Assembly: GCA_002105175.1 (NCBI GenBank)
Contig: MCGE01000009.1
Location: 310,001-374,000 of the forward strand
From: Absidia repens
Taxonomy: Eukaryota > Mucoromycota > Mucoromycetes > Mucorales > Cunninghamellaceae
Direction of reading: 5' to 3'
Length of the DNA stretch: 64,000 nucleotides
Shown: piece by piece, positions 24,076 to 34,936 of the stretch
Layout of the letters: each line of letters opens with the position of its first letter
Position numbering within the stretch: the first letter of the stretch is position 1
Notes under the pieces: model-generated
The model's input: the letters and a program-made list of their open reading frames with translations, nothing else
What the model was told of the DNA's origin: nothing
Database searches by the model: none
Made by a program: the position numbers and the translations under genes

Positions 24076-25101
24076 TTATTATCCCCCTCCACCCTCTTAT
24101 TATTTTAGTTGATTTTTCTCTCTCTTTCTCATCATTCCCTTTTTCCTTTTTTATTACTATACACTATGTTTATGGGATACCCTGTTGTGTTATCTTTTTT
24201 TTTTTTTTATATTCGTTGTCTTTTATATTAATAAAAATAGTATTTGAACCACTTTGTTGTTATGATCAGACTCAAGTTTTACTGTTATTATTCATTGATT
24301 GCGTTATGTAAAAAAAGCGATCGTCCTGAAGACACTGAATGTCACATGGTTGTTCAAACACTGTGTTCTATGGGTGGCTAGATAGTGTCCCTGGCAACCA
24401 TTAGGTATGATGATATTTACATCCCAAGAAAGGAAATGACAACCAACATTCTAGCTATTTATGCTAAGAAATGAATGACATATTTGTTTATTTGTTATTG
24501 ATTATGACATACCATATTCTTCTATTCATTACACAGGGGAGTATTTTTAACTAATGATTCAAAAGAAAAAAGAAGTCTCTTAAAATATTATTTCACGAAT
24601 TCACGTCGTTATGTATCTATCATCTGTGCGTGCATATTTGTGTTTCTAAAACAAAATTGATGACTAACAATAGAACTGTTATCATACAAAAAGCAACGTT
24701 GTATTGTTTATTTTGAATAGGAATTAAAATCATAAACAGAGCACTATTATCCTGCAAAAGGAAAGAGCGGTGATTGAACAACGTTCCAGGCACCATGTGA
24801 TTTTAAAACTCCCATGCCAATGAGAATCAACGTCTAGCTGTGTTCGTAACTGTTTTTTATTTTTTATTTTTACAAGTATATTCAAACCATTCAAAATACA
24901 GATGATTGTTTTGGTTTTTTTTTTCGAACTGTATATATATGTTGTACCATACCACATGTATTGTAACCTCGTACTGAACAAATAAAATCGAAGTTGTGTA
25001 AAATGTGTCTTCTTTTTAATTCCCGCTTGTCATCAGTTTTTGTGTATAAAAGCAATAACTGAACAGTAAAGGGCATTTTTCAACAGAACACCTCACAGAA
25101 T

Positions 25102-25236
25102 ATGCCTGCTGATAGATCCGGGAAGAAATTAGCCTTGCCAAGACCATATCCTGTCCCCCCGAATCCAATTGTGCCCCTACAGCCGCCATGCCCCACAGAA
25201 TCAATGCCGTCTTCTTTTCAAGCTAAAAGCGTATGA
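25102..25236 (+). CDS. Possible short proline-rich ORF
   Basis: Reads MPADRSGKKLALPRPYPVPP and ends QAKSV, 44 residues, with a striking Pro-rich centre (NPIVPLQPPCP). A TATAAAAG box lies about 55 bp upstream (near 25045). No homologue is recognised and length alone gives little support. It could equally be a chance frame. Confidence 0.2.
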   Translation: MPADRSGKKLALPRPYPVPPNPIVPLQPPCPTESMPSSFQAKSV

Positions 25237-25639
25237 TACCCTCTTGACAATAATAGCTCCTGATCCACTCTCATAATTATATCATTATTCTTGGAAGATG
25301 CTTTTATGATGTATCCTTTACTAAACTCAAAGTTAATAAACTTCGTACCATAATCTAATACAGTGATATCACTTTATTTCAAAAGTCCCCTCAATTTAGA
25401 CCCTGTAATAACAGAAATATTTCTGTATATAATAAAACAATGAAAAGCGAGAAATACCGTCTAAAATTTTCACCTGCCAATGGAGCACTCAGCACGACAA
25501 CTGCTTCCCAGTGGCTGACTACCATAGTTCGAAACGGCAGAGGCGCGATGTCATACCCTTCTTTTTTTTTATATACCCTCATGCACCCACTTAATAAAAC
25601 AAACGATAAAAACATATGACAGAGAGACGAATAATAAAA

Positions 25640-25860
25640 AGAGACAAAACATATTTTATTTATATGCTGATATAAACTATGACAACTATCACTAAACTAA
25701 ACTAATGGCGGTTTTGCAATACTGAGGTGAGGCTAATCTAATGTCGGACCCAAATCACGAATCAAAAATGAAAGGGTTTCCTATGATGTTTGCAATGCAT
25801 TTTTTTAAAACGCCCCTGATTCAAGATCTAACCGCTAATCCAGGATCACTTAATGCACAA
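25640..25860 (+). repeat. Interspersed repeat family, copy B (partial, diverged)
   Basis: Carries only the central part seen in other copies: ACATATTTTATT, ACTAAACTAAACTAATGGCG and AAAATGAAAGGGTTTCC. It lacks the upstream sub-repeats and the CACGTGGGCGG core. Confidence 0.7.
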
Positions 25861-26195
25861 TTGAAGTCGAAATTCTGAAAAAAGAAAAAGAAAGAAAAGA
25901 AAAATTAAATTTATGACCGCGGAGTGTGAATATTCAGTCGTCCCTTACAAAAATATCCACTGGCGGAGCCCTGAACACGACAGTGAGGCTCAAATGGTGA
26001 AGTCGTCCAATCCATCCCACCAAATCCCCGCTAGACACCAATGAAATGAAGATTTTCCAAAGCTCTAGTGGAGCTTCAAGGCGTTTATTAGTTAGTAAAT
26101 AATAACAATAATAAGAGTAAAGGAATAATAAGTACCAATAAAAAGACAAAATACTAAACTAACACGTAACAAGAAGACAAAATCAAAAATATCAA

Positions 26196-28053
26196 CTATT
26201 CTAGAGGCAAATGACCATCTAACGTGCCATTGTTGCTAGCTGGCTTCAGTCCCAACACACGAGAGATAACTTGATACAATTCCACGTTCCAAAAAGGTTT
26301 TAGCACCGCACCATCGTTGTTGTCCCATGCCGGACCGTTGGCAACAAAGATCGCCCGTGACTGATTCGATAGATTGTCATAACCGTGAGTGCCTTTTGGA
26401 TGATACACCGTGTCCCATGGTCTGGGTCAAAATCAATCTTGCGCACTAGATTCCATCCAGGATCAGGAAGAACCAACAAAGGGGCAATGCGTGTGTTGTT
26501 GTTAAAATGATAGCGTAGAGGGAAATCTTCACGTTTAAATACTTGAAAAGGCGCTTTTTCCTTGCCGCCATAATGATCCCACAATCGAAGAAATGCCTTG
26601 TAAAGTCGATCCACCACCTCTGCTTCCGAGTCGCCGCCAGGTATCACTTTGGGCCGAATACCAAGGGTTGGGTACATTTCAATTTTCCAGATTAAATCCA
26701 GTTCCTCGCTGGTAAGTATATCATCAATATATACCAGCCGCGACGCATCCGTTGCCGACATACCGTGATCGCTCACCACCATCAGATTCACAACGTGAGT
26801 CAGGTTCCGATCTTGTAAACCTTGCATGAGTCGGCCAATGCTTGTATCTGCATGTTGAAGTTGCGTCAGAGTCTAATATATAATATATAAAAAAATATGA
26901 ATCGAATTGCTTCTACTTTACACAGATAAATTAACGGGATGAAGGAAATGGTTTACCTGATTAGCATAAGGTCCATATTTGTGCCCAGCTTGATCGATTT
27001 GAGGAACATAAAGGCCGATGAACTGAGGTCGAGATTCTATAGGTAAGTCCAGCCAGTCCAAAGCAATATCAGTTTTTTCGTCAAAGGTCATGGCGTCACT
27101 GAACGGCACCATAAATGTAGGTTGCATATCGTCAAAGGTTGTACTGCATCCTGGCCACATAATCACCCCAGCCTTTTTGCCTTGTCGTACAGCAGTAATC
27201 CAGATCTATTATACAAAGAAAATTTAACACAGACATACGGACAAAATCCTTCGTTCGCCACTTACAGGTTCACCACCCCACCATTTTTCATCCCAGCTAT
27301 GTGATGGATCCTTGTAATTGAAATCGTCGTCAAGCTCCGCATCGTAAAAGTAATTGCCAACGATACCGTGTGATTCAGGGTATAGACCTGTCACCAAAGA
27401 CCAATGGTTGGGAAATGTAATAGGCTATAAAATATCAACTAATAAGTAAGTGTGATCATGCATGATAAAAAAAAAATCCGATTGTTCTATTACCGGGAAC
27501 GAAGGGGTCATCCAATGTGCACGGGTACCAGTGTCAGCTATTGCCAAACAGTCAAAAGAAAACAAAAGATTAGCTGAAAAATATTGAAGTACGAGAAAAA
27601 AGATTTACCAATATGTGATAAATGAGGTGTCAAAGAGAGATCCAAATCATGGTTGACCACGCCATCCAAAGAGATAAAGATAACGCTGGGCTGGAAATCG
27701 TGTGTACCGTTGTTGTAGATCACGCCGTCTTCAAGATGAGACCACAGAGGCATAAACGCAATGATCAAAAGACCGGCGGAAGCAAGGATGACAGCACTGA
27801 TCAGTATGTTCTTAAGATAATACCATTTTTTTGTGGCGAAGGAGGTTGGCGCGGTTGTGGAGGTTTGGGTGGCCTGCAGTAATGAGAATAAAAAAATAAA
27901 TAAGAGAATACAAGAAACGAGAATAATATATTGGGGCAACTGACTTTATATATGTATTTATTGACTTACAAGTGGTTTATTCATAGGTAAAGCATTGTAA
28001 TCCGAATGAGAGGCAGGAAGGAGCCGACTTGACTCGTTATCAGGTTGCGCCAT
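26196..28053 (-). CDS. Membrane type I phosphodiesterase/nucleotide pyrophosphatase with apparent frameshift
   Basis: Six exons: 28053-27970, 27873-27609, 27537-27494, 27424-27266, 27205-26957 and 26872-26196. An N-terminal cytosolic tail and signal anchor ([18 protein letters not shown], about residues 48-65) give a type II membrane topology. The alkaline-phosphatase-like catalytic domain shows VIFISLDG (metal-binding Asp), [19 protein letters not shown] with the nucleophilic Thr, [14 protein letters not shown] and MVVSDHGMS. Then [20 protein letters not shown], which carries the last metal-binding His, occurs in another frame. The reading frame breaks near 26410-26425, between FDPDHG and [12 protein letters not shown]. 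The frames would join if one base were missing from the GGG run there. A sequencing error, a young pseudogene or a real mutation are all possible. The family hydrolyses nucleotide phosphodiester and pyrophosphate bonds outside the cytosol. Confidence 0.85.
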
Positions 28054-28740
28054 GGGAGGGAGGAAAAAAAAAAAGGAGTTACTGAAAAGAGGGAAGGCAT
28101 GTATTAATTCCGCCACCGCGCATTTTTGCAATCAGTCCTGCGGACTTTTTGCAAATTTAACAATACAAAATATACATAAGATTTACCATTTTGCCCATTT
28201 TGTTCGGCAGTAATTTTAAAAATGCCACAGGCAACTGCGGAAATGCTCGAGACATTCTCACTTCTCACGGTATGGTTCGGGGACACTAAAGTACTTTAAC
28301 CATTTTCACACTTTTTTTTTAAAAAAAAAATTGATCTACACAGCATCAGCGTCGGCGAGTGGGGGAGGGGTGCTCGCTATTCCATACGGAATGAAAATAA
28401 AGACCTGGGTATCCACAGAATATCCAGAGAAAGCTATACTATTCAAAAGGCTGCCTACAATGACAATATAGTTAGGTTAATTAATATAGAAGTTAAAGCA
28501 AAAAATAAATCCGACTTCCGTATTAAAATGTCCTAGAACCTATCGACAAAGAGCCAGAGAAAAGGAAGTAGTCGTAATTAATAAACTAGAAATCATGCGA
28601 AAACAATTTATAGCTGTGGCTAAGCTCATGGAGCTGCCTATGCTTGTTAATATGGTTCACTGACCAGGAATCGATTTCCATTTTCCTACAAAATGACCAA
28701 GACTGCTAACTATCAGTGGAGCTCTAGGGGAAAACGTAGT

Positions 28741-28810
28741 ATAGTGAGTGAGCTATGAAGCAATGCGTTTGATAATATAGTGAGTGAGCTACGAAGCAAT
28801 GCGTTTGATA
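28741..28810. repeat. Two-copy tandem repeat, 34-nt units at 36-bp period
   Basis: ATAGTGAGTGAGCTATGAAG with its continuation at 28741-28774 is repeated at 28777-28810 with one difference (T to C). It abuts the left end of repeat copy C. Confidence 0.9.
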
Positions 28811-29735
28811 AATCACTCAAAACACAGCAACAATAGCGAATTTAAGTATTATCTAACGATCAGATGGTAGTTAATAGATATGTGAGTTTTATTGAAGTGA
28901 AACAATATGGTCAATACTACACTAAAGGTGCAGGGTTCCTTTAGTAAGGGATCTACTAGCGGGCATGAATGATACTAATGGGAGATTTGAAGAATGGTCG
29001 ATGCTAATCTAAAGGGACAATTGCAAAAATAAATGTAATATAATGGTCATGTACAATGCAAGGCATGAGAAAGACAAAAGGGACGTCTTTATTGAAGCAC
29101 AGCAACGGTCAACACTAATCAAAAGAAAGCAATGGTAGTAAAAAAGGGATCTATTGCACAAGGTATGAGAGAAACTAATGGAACACTTTTCATTGAAGAA
29201 TGTAAAAATACACATATTTTGTTCATATATAGATATAAACTACGGACAAACTGATATTAAACTAAGCTAATGAAGGCTCCAAAAAGCCAACTAATGGTGC
29301 CCTCAGATCCTAGATCCAAAATGAAAGGGTTTCCCGATGCATCTTATAATCCCTGAGCTGAAAACGCCTCTAAACTAGTTCTAACACTAATCTAAGTCCA
29401 ACAAAAGTCTCAATGGGACCACAATTGTGAAGAGTTAAAGGAACAAAAAAAAAAAAAAAAAAAAAGAAAGAGAGAGCGAAAAAAATATTTTTTTTTTTTT
29501 TTTTTAGGGCAAGCTCTGGTAGGAGTGCTGGCTTTATTTAACGTCCTGCCGCCTAGATATATAAAGGGAAATAGGAGGACGGTTTTTTGCACGGAAGAGG
29601 GTTGCGGGGGAGGGGGACGGGAAAAAGGGAAGTGAGAGGAGGGGTGGAGCTGGTAGGATTCGAACAGAGCGAAAAAAATAAGAACTGAGAGTAAAAATAA
29701 AATTTCACGTGGGCGGCATTTGAAATCCTGTCTAT
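28800..29735 (+). repeat. Interspersed repeat family, copy C
   Basis: The longest copy. It shows sub-repeats around GGTCAATACTA, GGTCGATGCTAATC and GGTCAACACTAATC, each followed by a GGATCTA(C/T)T-like or related block and an ACTAATGG(G/A)A-like block. The central block is AACTAATGGTGCCC / AAAATGAAAGGGTTTCCC and the core TTTCACGTGGGCGGCATTTG lies at 29703-29722. Confidence 0.85.
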
Positions 29736-31251
29736 GGTCTCTGGAGTAAGTATTAGTTCGCTTTTCATTACCTTTGTGGATACAAAAAAGGAACACCTCT
29801 TGCTCTATAATTTTTTTCCCAACTATAAATACCATACAAAACGAATAACATACTAGTTATGCTCTCATGGAAGCAACTGCAACCATTTCATAGTGGCGAA
29901 ATGATGGCTCACTCTTCTTTCACAACAGCTAATATTGGCAACATCATGGTTTTCCCTCTCCTTTTTAAGAAATACACGTCATTTAACAATGGCAAAATTG
30001 TAATCGTGTATTTTTTTCCGTTTTTGTTTAGTTTTTTATGGCAGCCAGCATCATTCAACAGTGGAGACATGGTGGGCCTGTCTTTCTTTTCAGCATCGAG
30101 CTTTGATACCTTGGTGGTTCTCTTTCATGACACAGTCGTCATAATTCCTTTGCAATACCCTTTCAACCACTATGGAATAGTTAACAACGTACATTGTTGA
30201 ATAGTTCATCTATCCATTCCACTGCAGCCACAAACTGTAAAATGTTTTAGCTTCTCTCCCATTCATTTTCGAATAGTTTGTCACTCGTCTTTGAATATAT
30301 TGCCCTCTTAATTTACCATACGACATGTTGAACTTTACAACAATAAAGATTTAGTTGTCTTCAATTGATAGCTTCCAAAATTCATAATATACGGTGCTAC
30401 AATGTGATATTTCTTCTCCAAAGACTGGTCGGAGCATGCCTGCCCCCCTCTTCGTTTCTTCGGATCTTCTCCCACCCTCGTATCCTTTCAGACCCAGAAA
30501 CCTCAACCAATTATTATTCTACTTTATAAAATTAATGGATTGCAGTAATCACTTTTTGTTTATTCAACTGAGGTATAGGAGTAGGAAAAAGAAAGCAGAG
30601 ATTATGGTTATGGCTAATATTATGTGAATTTAATAAAAAAAAAAAACGCCATAAAAAAAAAAAACTGCAATCATATGTAATCCCTTGGGAGCCCAGCTGC
30701 TGTTGGATTATATCCCTGGCACTTATGATCAAGCAATATGTGGAAAGGGAATTGGTGAAAAAAAAAGGAGGTAAAGCCTATGAGACGATGAAGATAACGA
30801 AGGGAAAAAATAAAAACAGAAATACAATCATAACATTGTCCAAGTAAAGCAGAAAAAAAAATAGAAACAGCAGATACAATTTCTTTACTCCGGGTATAAG
30901 TCTGGGCAGGTCACTCGTTCACCAACTAATTCGTTCCTCAATAAAATCAGAATTTTTCTTGGAAGTGTGGTATTTTTGAAGTCCCTTTCCCCTCACCTTA
31001 TTTTTTTTTTTTTTTGGAACTTGAAGAGTGAAGTAAATGTATTCTGTGATAATGTAAAAAAAAAAAAAAAAAAAAAAAAAAAGCTGAAGCGTATCCAAGC
31101 GTTGCTCATTTTAAGGAGTGCCCTGAACCTGTCCTCCACCCGTCTTGTGTTAGCCCAAGGGCGGAATTTAAAAAAGAGAGAATGAATGACTCGCCATTTC
31201 GAGTCTAGTGTTCCATTTTTCTACTTTTCTACTTTTGTTCAGAAAAACAAC

Positions 31252-32145
31252 ATGAACACTATTGCTAATCGCTTAGCACAAACTAGTACCAGCGACAATA
31301 CCGAGGAACAGCAGGATGAATTTCTTGATGAACAAGGTAAGATTCCTTGCTTTGATACACATACGATGCGAGGATGGAAAGCACTCATCACTTTGGGTTT
31401 GTTGTTTTTAGAACAAGAAATGCTTTTGCAGGACCTGCGAAAACAAAATGAACAGTCTAATCTTTTGATTCAAGTAAGTCAAATCATTTGAACGGAAGGG
31501 CAAGTCTTTATTATACACATTAAACTACGTCTATATTTTTTTTTATTAGTGTGGTCTTCTTTTTATTGGTGTTCTTGTATCCGCTATGTAAGTATTATTG
31601 GGAGGGAGGGGGTGGCGCGGGTTTTGGAACAAGTGATGTCGTTGACTCACTGAAACACATGCTTGTTTTTGTATTTATCTTGTCCTCTTCTTTTTAGCTT
31701 CATAGTGTACCTTTACGAACTGTATTTCTCCACTCGTCTGTCTCAAGCGATCTTGCCCTTCCCTTTTTTATCGACACCAGTGGTATCACAACTCGAATAT
31801 CCTCAGCTTGGGATTTTTCTCAGTGTTGGCTCAGTATCTGCTTCTATGGTGAACCTCATGTTGACATGTAGAGTGACAGTATATGACGTGATTCGCATGA
31901 CGCCTTCTCATCGTGGGCTGGGTCCACAACTTTGCTCTACTGCTGCTATACTAGCGGTGCTCATGGGTGTCATTGTACCGATGATTTGTATATTCAACAA
32001 CAACGTGACATGGGTTGAGGTTGGTTTCTGGTCCTTACCGATGATGATGTTTGCCATGGATCAGCTAGCCATACATATGATGCGTCAAGTCGAAGCAAAC
32101 TTCACTGAATTGGAAAAATCAAGATACAAATACAAAGGAGCCTGA
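31252..32145 (+). CDS. Four-helix membrane protein of unknown function
   Basis: Four exons: 31252-31336, 31412-31473, 31550-31587 and 31698-32145, giving 210 residues with consistent phases. The N-terminal 45 residues are polar and acidic (MNTIANRLAQTSTSDNTEEQ and onward). Four hydrophobic segments follow: CGLLFIGVLVSAIFIVYLYE, LGIFLSVGSVSASMVNLMLT, LCSTAAILAVLMGVIVPMIC and FWSLPMMMFAMDQLAIHMM. A short charged tail ends the protein (LEKSRYKYKGA). Both ends probably face the same side. I do not recognise the family. Confidence 0.8.
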
Positions 32146-34498
32146 ATCTTCTATTCTCTGACTGTTTCTCATGATCTTGGTTTTGGTCTTGTTTGGTTAG
32201 ATATAGCTATAGTTAGATTTATCGATTTTGTAGAATATGATGTTTTGTGTATATATTATATATATTTTGTCAAGGGGTTGATGTGGGTAATTGATGTATT
32301 ATCTTGGATAATAATAAAAAATGTTTGACGGGACCTGAATCTGCATAATGACAAGGGACATTATGATTGAAATAATAAACTACGTATTTATGTTTTATTT
32401 ATGGTTTGTGAATCTCAATGATGATACATACTTGGTCTTCTGTTACATAGACCGTATGGTTCTCGGTGATGTCTCGAGGTGATTTGTTATGACGAGATCT
32501 TGAAATAGAAAAGGGGTGGCGGCGTCAAGTTAAACACAGTTAGTTAGAGCCCAAAGTGGGAAGGGGGAGTGTTTTGTTGTATGTGAATTTTTATTTGTAC
32601 TGGGTACTCTGATGTACAGGAGTTCAAAACAGATGGCTTTTGCATGTGCATTTGCATTATTCCTATATGACGTACAAGTAGTGGAAGTCTTTTCAGATGA
32701 AATAAGAATAGCAAAAGACGAAATTTTCAAAGTGGGAAATGAATACAACGTTTTTTTTTGTTAATGCGCTAAATGACGATATGGTGCAGTTCAGTAAGAA
32801 GATAGAGTAAACTTTAATCGTTGTGAATTTATATGCTTAATTACAAAACATTCTCACATTTGCAAAAAATTGATCTACCGAATGTCAGTGAAGTGTAATT
32901 TTTGATGATATAAGAACCTCCCACCGCCATTTTGTACGTTAATAGGCGGTCCATTGGGCTCAAGTGGCGTCAGTTTTGGGCTTCTTTTTTTTTTTTTTTT
33001 TAAATATAAGGCGCCCAAAGAAAAAGAAAAACGCAATGATAACGAGCGTGACATATACAATATAGCCAATCTGTTGGAGATTACTGGGGCAGCATAGACT
33101 AGTTTGACTGATATGAACGACAGATAGTACGACCGATTTCATATAAAGTGACCTAACGCTGTTAGCCACTGCACTCAGCAGGGTGGCGCAATTAGCCATA
33201 GATAAGTTAGAAAGGAGTGAAATATGTTCTATGGGGGGGGTTACACGCGCAGAACGATCAAAAATTAATTTATCTGATAAAAAGAGCAGAATATGGATGG
33301 ATTTGATAGTAAGTGACTTGAAACTACCAACTACTTTCCTGGGGCAGAGAGGAAAAAAATCAATGTGGGTGAGCTACAAAGAAAATGTTTGGTAGGACGC
33401 TCACAAAACACTACTGTAGCGGTATTGTTTAATTAATATTAAATGGATCAGAGGATGTTTAATTAATAAAGAGGCATATTTTATTGGTGCATATTGATAA
33501 ATACTAAAACTAAAGGAGATGGGTTCATTGCAATGAGCATTTAATTGAAGGATCTATTGGAAGGATCATGAGTGAGACTAAATTAGGATCTGAGAATGGT
33601 CAATACTAATCTAAACAGACGAGTGTCAAGCGGGAGCTAATACAATGTACAATACAAGGCGTGAGAAAACCTGAAGATATGTTTTTTTATTGAAGACAAC
33701 CGCGATTGACACAATTAAAAGGGATGGTGGTAGTAAAAAAAAAAAAAAAAAAGAGAGATCTATTGCACACGACATCAGAGAGACTATTGGGACATTTTTC
33801 ATTGAAATAAGTAAAAAGAGGTATATTGCATTCAGTTGCAGATACAAATTATAGATAAACTAACACTAAACTAAACTAATGAAGGCTGCCAAAAAGCCAA
33901 CTAAAGGTAGCCCCAAATCCTGAATCCAAAATGAAAGGGTTTCCCCATGCATCTTGTAAACCCTGAACTGAAACCCCTTCTAAACTATTCCTGAAACTAA
34001 TCTAAGTCCAACAGAACTTCAAAAAAGTTGAATGGTGAAGAAAAAAAAGGAAAGGAAAAAAAAAGATCAATTGGGAGTAAATAAATATTCACGTGGGCGG
34101 GATTTGAAAAGAATTTTTTCGTCGCTTGGGTTGCAATTCCTCAATCCCTCAGACAAAACCGGTCAGCTTTCAAGTGGCAAAGGATTTCCAATAAAATCCC
34201 TAACACGCACTATTTATCCTTGACATCTTTATTATCATACCAAGTGTTTAAATTTTTTTGTCAAGTAGAGTAAATATCGCTGGCCCTTTCCGTGAGAGCC
34301 AGATTTTTTTACACTCTTGCTGAACTGCACCATTTAGTAATTGCCTTCCACAAGAAAGAATTAAGAAGATATTTATTTGTTTGTTTTCAAAGAGTTATAA
34401 CATATAATGGTCACTATAAAACTATGAATAAAAAAAAAAGACCTTTACACAAAGCTAACTAGAAAGGAAGCGATAAGAGGGAATGCTGCAAGATTTCT
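32146..34498. other. Large intergenic region with repeat copy D
   Basis: The 3' region of the membrane-protein gene, then A+T-rich DNA, repeat copy D (about 33.37-34.26 kb) and the 3' region of the secreted barrel protein gene. Short antisense frames at 32.4-32.75 kb (for example one starting MYSFPTLKISS) were considered but could not be joined into a gene. Confidence 0.45.
33370..34115 (+). repeat. Interspersed repeat family, copy D
   Basis: Matches copies C and E in order: GGTCAATACTAATCTAAACAG, AGATCTATTGCACACGA, GGGACATTTTTCATTGAA, ACTAAACTAAACTAATGAAG, AAAATGAAAGGGTTTCCCCA and the core ATTCACGTGGGCGGGATTTG at 34088-34107. A further diverged segment at 34120-34260 (TTGCAATTCCTCAATCCCTC) resembles 63030-63160. 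Confidence 0.85.
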
Positions 34499-34936
34499 TT
34501 AAGCCAAAGACCAGTCAATGTCAATGACACCTTTATCCATATCCTTTTCGAGGGACTTGAAGACGGTGTGGGTCAAATCCAAATCGCCATAGGCACATTC
34601 AGGGCAAGCATCCTTGATGGTAGCATAGGTAGTCTTGCCCTTGTAGGAAATCTTGATCTTCTTGCCGCACCAACCACTCTTCTTATCCATATCACCATAT
34701 TGCTTGGAGTTCAATGCGACGATGTTGGCAGTGTCGGCTTCGTAATCACCACAAGCACCAGTGGAGCCACCTTCAGTTGAGGGATTGAAAAAGGTACCAG
34801 TACCAGAATATTTGCCACGTTTTTCCATCAACTTCTTTTCTGCACGGGAGAAAATACGACGACCAGCATCTTTTTGAGCGTCAACCAGGACGAGGAAACA
34901 GGCAACAATGGCAGCAAATACAATGAAGGAACGCAT
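34499..34936 (-). CDS. Secreted double-psi beta-barrel (RlpA/barwin-like) protein
   Basis: Single exon, 145 residues. A signal peptide (MRSFIVFAAIVACFLVLVDA) and a short basic pro-region (RRIFSRAEKKLMEKR) precede a domain with the RlpA-like/barwin-like expansin pattern: GTGTFFNPSTEGGSTGACGD, IVALNSKQYGDM, WCGKKIKISYKGKTTYATIK and DACPECAYGDLDLTHTVF. The DxCPxCxxGDLDLT block with its Asp is the conserved centre of these folds, and the four Cys could form two disulphides. Such small fungal proteins are secreted and may act on or bind cell-wall polysaccharides or serve in host interaction; the exact role is unknown. The dibasic sites before GKYSGTG suggest Kex2-type processing. Confidence 0.9.
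   Translation of the reverse strand: MRSFIVFAAIVACFLVLVDAQKDAGRRIFSRAEKKLMEKRGKYSGTGTFFNPSTEGGSTGACGDYEADTANIVALNSKQYGDMDKKSGWCGKKIKISYKGKTTYATIKDACPECAYGDLDLTHTVFKSLEKDMDKGVIDIDWSLA

Larger units (their letters stand above)
23988..26195. other. Intergenic region, 2.2 kb
   Basis: Begins with TAG/TTA-type trinucleotide repetition just after the Rho stop (about 23985-24075), then A+T-rich DNA. It contains a possible 44-codon Pro-rich ORF (25102-25236) behind a TATAAAAG box and repeat copy B (about 25.64-25.86 kb). No other gene was recognised. Confidence 0.5.
28054..31251. other. Large intergenic region with repeat copy C
   Basis: Contains the upstream region of the phosphodiesterase gene, including an imperfect palindrome AGTCC-TGC-GGACT near 28133-28147. 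It also holds a 36-bp-period tandem duplication at 28741-28810 and repeat copy C (about 28.8-29.73 kb). A and T tracts follow, including 27 A at 31056-31082. No gene was recognised; short open frames here translate repeats or homopolymers. Confidence 0.5.

Noticed and set aside
28104..28286. 60-codon minus frame upstream of the phosphodiesterase gene (MSPNHTVRSENV and onward)
   Set aside because: A GTAAAT donor is present, but joining to downstream sequence puts the phosphodiesterase ATG out of frame; more likely untranslated leader or chance.
29640..29670. GGATTCGAAC string, resembling a tRNA T-loop on the minus strand
   Set aside because: The flanking bases do not form a T stem or acceptor stem, and the site lies inside repeat copy C.
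29859..30200. 113-codon plus frame after repeat copy C
   Set aside because: It lies in repeat-flanking DNA with HSGE/FNSGD-like echoes of repeat sequence; no family and no splice support.
32400..32748. Minus-strand pieces MYSFPTLKISSFAILIS and RDITENHTVYVTEDQVC
   Set aside because: Coding-like fragments, but no donor/acceptor pair joins them in phase.
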